NCBI GenBank assembly: GCA_964526735.1
Contig: CAZGLO010000018.1
Location: forward strand, 1-55,161
Length of the DNA stretch: 55,161 nt
Direction: 5' to 3'
Source: JAAUSY01 sp964526735
GTDB lineage: Bacteria > Chloroflexota > Chloroflexia > Chloroflexales > Chloroflexaceae
The translations under genes and the position numbers were made by a program. Positions 49,504-55,161 of the stretch are shown here, one piece after another. The first letter of the stretch is position 1; the number at the start of each line of letters is the position of its first letter. Under the pieces are notes generated by a model. The model saw nothing but the letters and a program-made list of their open reading frames with translations. It was not told the DNA's origin and did no database searches.

Positions 49504-50611
49504 AGACGCAAGCGTGGCAAGCGATTCGAGTGGGAATAATCGGCGCAACCGGCGCAATCCGCGAGGTGCCAAACTCTGTCGAGAGCGATCCACCGTGTTG
49601 CTTGGCGAGGTGGAGGAGCAAAGCGACCGCTTGACTATGTTCTGCGGCGCGCTGCGAGGTGAGTGGCTTGTCAGAGCAATCACCTGGCTCATCCTGGCGA
49701 TTTTCATCACGCAATCGCAGCGAAAATGAACCAACCCCGATATCTCCCCAATAGCACAGCCGCAAATGGTAGCGTTCGGCAAGACGTTTCGCCTGCTGCA
49801 TATACGTCGGGACAGCGCGAAACGGCAACGAGACGGTACACAGCTCGGTGGCGGGGAGCGTATGCCACCGTTCTGCCATCTCCTCCCACGGTCGCCACGA
49901 TGCATTTGCCGCATTTGCATCACTTTGGTTGTGCATAATATCTTGCACCCCGCAATGATGCGTTACCGCGCCCATATCAAGCACCGTTGGCGTGAGCTGC
50001 TCAATATGCCGCTCAAGCACCGCTCGTTCGCCATCATACTCAATCAGCAGGGCAATGGGCAAATCAGGCGGCGATGTGTCATCAAGATGATTGTGATTGG
50101 AATGAGGCGTATCGGGGATGTTAGGGATGTTGGGGATGTTGGGGCGGATGGCAAGCGCATTTGGCTGCAACGGCAACCCCCGCACCACCTGCCCAATCCG
50201 GCACGCCACCGCCAGCGATGGACAATGCAATTCCCAGGTGGCGCGGGCGGGCGGGAGCGGACGTACCCCCACACTCACGTCGATCAGGATGCCCGGCAGA
50301 TATTCCATCAATGCCTGCGAAAGGCGATAGCCGGTGGCGCGCTTCATCGTGGTGCCGCCCAATATCACCGGATCGCTATCATCTTCGGGGCAGACGGTGG
50401 CCGAGCGCATATAGCGGGTGATGGTGCCATAGCCAAACCGCCGCCGTCCGCCTGCATTCCACAGCACAAGCGTGGCAAGCGTCATAGAGCGCTCCAACGG
50501 CTGAATGGGCAGCCATAGCCCATGGGGCAAGAGGGCTTCATTGAGGGCGTCAACCGTTGTCTGGGCGGGGGCGGTGGCGAGGAGCGCATTTGCTTCTATC
50601 TGAATATCCAT
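49397..50611 (-). CDS. glcE: FAD-linked oxidase, GlcE-like
   Basis: A 404-residue second FAD-binding subunit, with LPHGLWLPIQP and the STLA-like TLATLVLWNAGGRRRFGYG block. A Pro/Asn repeat (NIPNIPNIP, from a 9-bp DNA repeat) interrupts the middle. ATG at 50611 follows GAGAGG. It precedes glcD; no iron-sulfur GlcF subunit follows, so electron transfer may use another acceptor. Confidence 0.75.
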   Translation of the reverse strand: MDIQIEANALLATAPAQTTVDALNEALLPHGLWLPIQPLERSMTLATLVLWNAGGRRRFGYGTITRYMRSATVCPEDDSDPVILGGTTMKRATGYRLSQALMEYLPGILIDVSVGVRPLPPARATWELHCPSLAVACRIGQVVRGLPLQPNALAIRPNIPNIPNIPDTPHSNHNHLDDTSPPDLPIALLIEYDGERAVLERHIEQLTPTVLDMGAVTHHCGVQDIMHNQSDANAANASWRPWEEMAERWHTLPATELCTVSLPFRAVPTYMQQAKRLAERYHLRLCYWGDIGVGSFSLRLRDENRQDEPGDCSDKPLTSQRAAEHSQAVALLLHLAKQHGGSLSTEFGTSRIAPVAPIIPTRIACHACVCGDIFSYPPSRQHIAAHLADRASPIDCGHSERADS

Positions 50612-50705
50612 ACCGGCCTCTCCTGCTATGGCACCTTCCTACTGCTATGCGTTACGAGGGGCAAAACCCCATTTGCTCTGGTCTTCCTACCGTGCCAAAG
50701 GCTTC

Positions 50706-51686
50706 CTACCGCGGGACGGTGTTGATAACTTCTTCAAACACTTCATAGGGTTGCGCGCCCACGACCCGCATCCCGTTGACAATAAATGTGGGTGTCCCCT
50801 GCACGCCGAAGAGCGAGTGAGAATCTTGTGTTTCGTCAAAGACCAGATCCTCATATTTCCCTTCGGAAAGGCACGTCTCAAATTCATCAACATCAAGATC
50901 AAGCTCTTCTGCCACCTCGGTCAATGTTTCTTCGGTAAGCTGTTCGGAGACCTCGATGAGGGCGTGGTGGTAGGGCCAGAATGCATCCTGGTCGGCAGCA
51001 CATTCACTCGCCTCAGCCGCAAGCAGTGACCCTTCGCCTTGATAGGCTGCATGCCGGTAGCCAACCCGCACAATGCCCTCATCAATGAAGTTTTCCTCGA
51101 TTTGCGGCATGGTTTCCCTTGAGAACTTCTTGCAATAGCCGCATTGGAAGTCGCTAAACTCAATAATTGTCACGGGAGCATCTTCGTCGCCTTCATAATG
51201 GCGAGTACGTTCTTCCAGCAAGTCCATCACCGATGATTGCGATGACTGCGGCGAAGATTCGGCTTCACTATCGTCTGTTTGTTCCTCTTCCTCCTCCACA
51301 TCCTCATCGGAATCGGCGGTGTCATCGCTGTCTTCATCACTGTCGTCGCCGTTTTCCGCATCGGAGTCGGCTTCTTCCTCATCGCCGTCGTCGGTGGTTG
51401 CGGCAGCGCTCTCCTCCTCATCCGCCGAATCGCCATTTTCCGCATCGCTATCGGCTTCATCGCTGTCTTCATCACTGTCGTCGCCGTCATCATCAGCGTT
51501 TTCCGCTTCACCATCGGCTTCATCGGCGGTTGCCGGTTCCCCCGACAGCGCTTGAGAGGTCTGCCGTGCGGTTTCTGCCGTCATTGGCTGTTGCGCCGCG
51601 CATCCGACCAACATCAGGATGAGCAGACTAACAACCAACATCGTTGACCAATGTCCCAAGGCCGTACCAGCCGTACGTGTTGACAT
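50706..51686 (-). CDS. DsbA/thioredoxin-4-type lipoprotein with acidic linker
   Basis: A 326-residue extracytoplasmic thiol-disulfide protein. A signal ends at lipobox MLVGCAA (Cys29). Residues about 50-155 are an acidic, repeat-encoded linker of DSDED and ADSDAENGD units. The C-terminal DsbA-like thioredoxin fold carries Cys182-Gly-Tyr-Cys185 in SDFQCGYCKKFS, a helical insert, and the cis-Pro in GVQGTPTFIVNG. It probably acts at the outer membrane face to oxidise or isomerise exported proteins. ATG 51686 is preceded by the recurrent motif. Confidence 0.88.
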   Translation of the reverse strand: MSTRTAGTALGHWSTMLVVSLLILMLVGCAAQQPMTAETARQTSQALSGEPATADEADGEAENADDDGDDSDEDSDEADSDAENGDSADEEESAAATTDDGDEEEADSDAENGDDSDEDSDDTADSDEDVEEEEEQTDDSEAESSPQSSQSSVMDLLEERTRHYEGDEDAPVTIIEFSDFQCGYCKKFSRETMPQIEENFIDEGIVRVGYRHAAYQGEGSLLAAEASECAADQDAFWPYHHALIEVSEQLTEETLTEVAEELDLDVDEFETCLSEGKYEDLVFDETQDSHSLFGVQGTPTFIVNGMRVVGAQPYEVFEEVINTVPR

Positions 51687-51691
51687 ATACC

Positions 51692-51704
51692 CTGTTACTT
51701 TCTA
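51692..51704 (-). promoter_or_regulatory. Pre-start motif TAGAAAGTAACAG (DsbA-like gene)
   Basis: One-base variant of the recurrent motif, ending five bases before the ATG. A TATACT box lies further up (51739-51744) with a poor -35. Confidence 0.55.
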
Positions 51705-51918
51705 GTTATTTGCACCAATGCGCGCTTGTTCTCTTACCAGTATACCAGATGCTGCAGTGGATGTGCCGTATCAGGGTGATTGCCAAGATGTGGTACTATA
51801 GCCACATTGGTTCCCGCAATCGCCCTTGTTGGATGCTCGTGGATGTCCGGCAGTATCGGGCACATATGCAACGATGCGTACATACCCAAACGCGATCTGA
51901 GAGAAAGGTTGACTCTAT

Positions 51919-53259
51919 ATGGACGTGAATCCTTCGATCTTCAAAGCCTACGATATTCGTGGAATCTACCCGACTGATCTCAATGACGATATCGCCTACC
52001 TGATTGGCCGTGCGTTTGCGACGTTTCTCCAGGCCACGCAGGTGATTGTTGGCCACGATATGCGGTTGTCTGGCCCGGCGGTGTTCGATGCCGTCACCCG
52101 CGGCCTGATGGATCAAGGCGCGGATGTTATCAACATTGGGCTGGTCAGCACCGATCAATACTACTTTGCCTGCTCCAAGCTGGGCTTGCCGGGGATGATG
52201 GTCACGGCTTCGCACAACCCCAAGGAATACAACGGCTTCAAGATGGTGCGCAAGATGCCGCAGTTGCTCAGCGGCGATGAGGGCATCCAAGATTTGCGGG
52301 CGTTGGTCGAGAGCGAAGATTTCCCCACCCCCGCCCGCAAAGGCACGATGACCACGCAAGAGTTCAAGGAAGAGTTTATCAACTCCGTCCTCTCGATCAT
52401 CGATGTTTCTTCAATCAAGCCACTCAAGGTGATTGTCGATACGGGCAATGGCACGGTCGGCCCCATCCTCAAAGAGGTCTACAGCCGGTTGCCGGTTGAC
52501 CTGATTGGGATGTACCTTGAGCCGGATGGCAGCCTTCCCAACCACGGCCTAGACCCTCTGCAGGCCGAAAATCGTGCCGAGCTTGAGCAGCGGGTGGTGC
52601 AAGAGCAGGCGGCTATTGGCTTTGCCTTCGATGGCGATGGCGACCGCTTCTTTGCGATTGATGACCGGGGGCAATTCATTCCTGGCGACTTCCTGACCGC
52701 CGTGATGGCCGTGAAGCTCTTGGAGAAGAAGCCCGGCTCAAAGATTATCCGCGATGTACGCTCATCGTGGGCAGTAGCGGATGTCGTCACGGAGAAGGGT
52801 GGCGTACCGTTGGTAGAGCGCGTTGGCCACGCCTTTATGAAGCAGCGTATGTCACGCGAAGGGGCGATTTTTGCGGGCGAAGTGTCGGGTCACTACTACT
52901 TCCAAGACTTCAATTGCGCCGACTCGGGGATTATCCCGTCGCTCATCCTGCTCGAACTGCTCTCGCAGAAGGATTGCAAGATGTCAGACTTCTTGCGCGA
53001 CCTCGAATCGAAATACTTTATCTCTGGCGAAATCAACTCGCGGGTGAGCGATGTCAATGCCAAGATCGAGGAGTTGGCGAGCCGCTACAGCGATGGCGAG
53101 GAAGACCGCCTTGATGGCCTTTCGATCTCCTACCCAACGTGGCACTTCAACGTCCGCCCCTCCAACACCGAGCCGCTCCTCCGCCTCAACCTCGAGGCCA
53201 AAAGCCGTGAGGAGATGGAACAGCGGCGGGATGAGGTGCTTGGTATCATCCGCAGCTAG
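51919..53259 (+). CDS. Phosphomannomutase/phosphoglucomutase
   Basis: A 446-residue alpha-D-phosphohexomutase interconverting 1- and 6-phosphates of mannose or glucose. The phosphoserine loop VTASHNPKEYNG (Ser98), the metal loop FDGDGDRFF (Asp238, 240, 242), the sugar loop GEVSGHYYF and the phosphate-binding RPSNTEPLLR are all intact. ATG 51919 follows GAGAAAGGTTGAC. It likely feeds polysaccharide or glycosylation pathways. Confidence 0.95.
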   Translation: MDVNPSIFKAYDIRGIYPTDLNDDIAYLIGRAFATFLQATQVIVGHDMRLSGPAVFDAVTRGLMDQGADVINIGLVSTDQYYFACSKLGLPGMMVTASHNPKEYNGFKMVRKMPQLLSGDEGIQDLRALVESEDFPTPARKGTMTTQEFKEEFINSVLSIIDVSSIKPLKVIVDTGNGTVGPILKEVYSRLPVDLIGMYLEPDGSLPNHGLDPLQAENRAELEQRVVQEQAAIGFAFDGDGDRFFAIDDRGQFIPGDFLTAVMAVKLLEKKPGSKIIRDVRSSWAVADVVTEKGGVPLVERVGHAFMKQRMSREGAIFAGEVSGHYYFQDFNCADSGIIPSLILLELLSQKDCKMSDFLRDLESKYFISGEINSRVSDVNAKIEELASRYSDGEEDRLDGLSISYPTWHFNVRPSNTEPLLRLNLEAKSREEMEQRRDEVLGIIRS

Positions 53260-53383
53260 CCGCTAAACCGCAAACATAGGTAATGAAAAGGGCGCAACGG
53301 GACGGGGGATATCACGATGTCTGCTGTCCCCGTTGCCTCCCCAACAGGCAAAAACCCATTGTAAGGCGAGATAGGGGGATATT

Positions 53384-53926
53384 ATGAAAGCTTCTTTTGG
53401 ACGGATGGCAGGTGTGGTAGGGATATTGGTGGGCATATTGGGCATCTTCGTGGTCAGCGCGTGCGGTACTGCCACGCCCCCCGCCATCGAAGTGCAAGAT
53501 GCGTGGGTGCGCGCGGCTGTCGTGACAGGTAACATGCAGCAGGAAGGGCAGGAGGGGCAGGAAGGCCAGGACATGGGTGAACAAGAGGGGATGATGCAGC
53601 ACGGCGGGAGTAATAGTGCCGCCTATATGACGCTCATCAACTCTGGCGACACTCCTGATGCCTTGATTGCCGCCGAAACAGATGTTGCGGAGACGGTAGA
53701 GCTGCACACGGTTGAGATGGAGAACGAGGTGATGAAAATGCGGCCCGTCCCGCAGATCGATGTGCCTGCGCAGGGCGAGCAGATGCTCAAACCGGGTGGC
53801 TTCCACATTATGCTGCTGGGGATACAGCACGACCTCAAGGATGGCGAGACGGTGACCCTGACCCTCACCTTTGAAAAGAGCGGGACGATGGATGTTGTTG
53901 CGCCGGTGCAGATGCTCAAAGACTAG
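53384..53926 (+). CDS. Copper chaperone PCuAC-type lipoprotein
   Basis: A 180-residue lipoprotein with lipobox VVSAC (Cys27) and the PCuAC fold: VQDAWVRA, then the copper ligands in VELHTVEMENEVMKM and GGFHIML. Such proteins deliver Cu(I) to the CuA centre of cytochrome c oxidase. A 9-bp DNA repeat inserts a Gln/Gly/Glu, Met and His-rich loop (QEGQEGQ, GMMQHGG) between the first strands, which could add metal ligands. It precedes the SCO gene by 15 bases. Confidence 0.9.
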   Translation: MKASFGRMAGVVGILVGILGIFVVSACGTATPPAIEVQDAWVRAAVVTGNMQQEGQEGQEGQDMGEQEGMMQHGGSNSAAYMTLINSGDTPDALIAAETDVAETVELHTVEMENEVMKMRPVPQIDVPAQGEQMLKPGGFHIMLLGIQHDLKDGETVTLTLTFEKSGTMDVVAPVQMLKD

Positions 53927-53941
53927 CAAGGACTATCAATC

Positions 53942-54631
53942 GTGTGGCCTATGAAGAGATATACGAGTGTGCTGTCGTTGAGCCTCCTGCTGAGCCTCTT
54001 CCTGTTGATGGCGTGCGGCGGCGGGAATGCAGAGCTTGACAAGCCTCTCCCCACCCCCGCGCCTCCCACCGCAGGGACGCGCATCAACCCGCGGGAGGTT
54101 GCCGATTTCACCCTGACGAGCCAGACGGGGGAGCCATTCAGCCTCAGCGATGCCCGCGGCAAGGTTGTGCTGCTCTATTTCGGCTATACCTTCTGCCCCG
54201 ATATCTGCCCAACCACCTTGGCTGACTTCGTTCGGGTCAAGCAAAACCTGGGCAGCGCGGCTGATGAGGTCGTCTTTCTCTTTGTGAGCGTTGATGGCGA
54301 ACGCGATACGCCAGAGGTCATCAAGCGCTATCTTGCCGCCTTCGATACCGATTTTGTGGGGGTGACCGGCGAAGAGCAGGAAATCCGCAAGGTTGGTGTC
54401 GATTACGGGTTGTTCTTTGAGAAGCAGAAGGTCGAAGGAACGTCGGCGTCCTACCTAGTCGACCACACCGCCGCCTCCTTCCTGCTCGATCAGCAAGGCC
54501 GTCTGCGCATCACCTACCCTTATGGCATTCCGCCGGAGGTGATTACCACCGACATCCTCAACCTGCTTGAGGGCGATCTTGATGCGGAAGATGAGCCAAA
54601 TGGCGATTCGAGTGGTGATGATACGACTTGA
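53942..54631 (+). CDS. SCO1/SenC-family copper lipoprotein
   Basis: A 229-residue thioredoxin-fold lipoprotein with lipobox LLMACGG (Cys25). The copper-binding CX3C lies in YTFCPDICPTTL (Cys85, Cys89) and the third ligand is His175 in VDHTAAS. It works with PCuAC in loading the CuA site. GTG 53942 is chosen because AAGGA is nine bases upstream; ATG 53951 is possible. The C-terminal tail is acidic. Confidence 0.92.
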   Translation: MWPMKRYTSVLSLSLLLSLFLLMACGGGNAELDKPLPTPAPPTAGTRINPREVADFTLTSQTGEPFSLSDARGKVVLLYFGYTFCPDICPTTLADFVRVKQNLGSAADEVVFLFVSVDGERDTPEVIKRYLAAFDTDFVGVTGEEQEIRKVGVDYGLFFEKQKVEGTSASYLVDHTAASFLLDQQGRLRITYPYGIPPEVITTDILNLLEGDLDAEDEPNGDSSGDDTT

Positions 54632-54640
54632 GAGTAATAG

Positions 54641-55060
54641 CTACTCTTCCTTGCCTTCGCTCTGCTGGCCTTGTTGGCCAAGCCCCGGCACGCGCCCGCG
54701 CAGAAAGCGGTTGATGACGAGCAGTGCGATGCCAGTCACCACCCCGCCCCCGCCAATCAGCAGGAGGATGGGGAGCATAATCGGGTTATCGGTCGGGACG
54801 CCGCACACAAACAGCCATACGGCCTCTGGGGTGCTTTTGAGCGTCTCAAGGTCTTGGATATAGGCAAGGCTCATCAGGAACATCATCACGCTAAAGCCAA
54901 ACGCCATCGACGCGGCAATGATGTAGGGCGAGACGGGCAATTTGGTCTTCTCCCGCAATGTTTGTGGCACATTGGCATCCTGGTTTGTTTGGCCGACTTG
55001 GCCAGTTTGGTCAGCTTGGCCAGCTTGGTCAGCTTGACCCTCGTTGGTCTCATTCATCAT
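54641..55060 (-). CDS. Small membrane protein, unknown function
   Basis: A 139-residue protein with a Gln/Gly/Asp repeat N-terminus (QADQAGQADQTGQ, from 9-bp DNA repeats) and two or three hydrophobic segments (ASMAFGFSVMMFLMSLAYI; PILLLIGGGGVVTGIALLVI). AAAGGATACC precedes ATG 55060. It follows a partly seen gene with similar membrane character; position next to copper chaperones hints at a respiratory link only. Confidence 0.7.
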   Translation of the reverse strand: MMNETNEGQADQAGQADQTGQVGQTNQDANVPQTLREKTKLPVSPYIIAASMAFGFSVMMFLMSLAYIQDLETLKSTPEAVWLFVCGVPTDNPIMLPILLLIGGGGVVTGIALLVINRFLRGRVPGLGQQGQQSEGKEE

Positions 55061-55069
55061 GGTATCCTT

Positions 55070-55161
55070 TCAGGTGGGCCATCCCTTCACAGACGGTGGC
55101 CTATCATCCAAACCAAAGCCAATCCCGATCCAGACGAGCCAACCGGCTTCCTGGGGGTTGA
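55070..55161 (-). CDS. Partial membrane-protein gene, C-terminal end
   Basis: The last 30 codons of a minus-strand frame that begins outside the window (NPQEAGWLVWIGIGFGLDD, then RPPSVKGWPT and TGA 55070-55072). The aromatic, Gly/Ile-rich end suggests a membrane protein; its stop precedes the next start by nine bases, as in an operon. Confidence 0.45.
   Translation of the reverse strand, partial: NPQEAGWLVWIGIGFGLDDRPPSVKGWPT

Noticed and set aside
49504..49923. N-terminal extension of the GlcD frame by 140 codons
   Set aside because: The extension overlaps glcE, is Arg/Ser-rich with no family similarity, and would make GlcD far longer than usual.

Overview
The window reads as a chromosomal segment of a Chloroflexota (Chloroflexi) bacterium with moderate GC. 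The evidence is the gene content: a CpaF/TadA secretion ATPase behind an AAA+ ATPase, NMT1-type ABC transporters, many lipoproteins with Pro/Thr/Asp/Glu-rich linkers, a four-cysteine adenylate kinase lid, zinc-type S14 and L24, and no sign of an outer membrane. I cannot assign a genus. No phage, IS element, CRISPR array or rRNA gene was seen.

Layout. 1-3.3 kb (minus): a radical SAM protein, a membrane-anchored protein with a long acidic/proline linker, a 90-residue protein, and tRNA-Gln(CTG) and tRNA-Leu(CAG). 3.4-6.5 kb (plus): AAA+ ATPase and CpaF. 6.6-10.5 kb (minus): fatty-acid genes fabH, fabD, fabG and a second FabG-like gene that has lost catalytic residues. 10.7-13.4 kb (minus): rpmF, a DUF177 gene, a SepIVA-like coiled-coil gene, coaD and rsmD. 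13.6-36.0 kb (minus): almost the whole str-S10-spc-alpha ribosomal superoperon, running rpsL-rpsG-fusA, a methyltransferase gene where tuf often lies, rpsJ to secY, adk, infA, rpmJ, rpsM-rpsK-rpsD-rpoA-rplQ, truA, rplM and rpsI. tuf and map are absent from their usual slots.

36.4-46.4 kb (plus): pabA-type glutamine amidotransferase, flavin reductase and a three-gene NMT1-type ABC transporter in one tight operon; a secreted clan GH-A glycoside hydrolase; then an ABC ATPase fused to a cyclic-nucleotide-binding domain, followed by a lipoprotein HlyD-type adaptor but no permease. 46.5-51.7 kb (minus): a UbiD decarboxylase, a GlcD/GlcE-like FAD oxidase pair and a DsbA-like lipoprotein with an acidic linker. 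51.9-54.6 kb (plus): phosphomannomutase/phosphoglucomutase and two copper-delivery lipoproteins (PCuAC and SCO). The right edge holds a small membrane protein and the last codons of another gene, both on the minus strand.

Three signals stand out. First, a 13-base motif, TAGAAAGTRGCAG, lies 1-8 bases upstream of the start codon of at least seven minus-strand genes. Second, many gene junctions carry short degenerate tandem repeats with 8-13 bp units, one of which has become a coding tail on RsmD. Third, the active FabG and the catalytically incomplete FabG paralogue are joined by an ATGA overlap, which suggests a hetero-oligomer.
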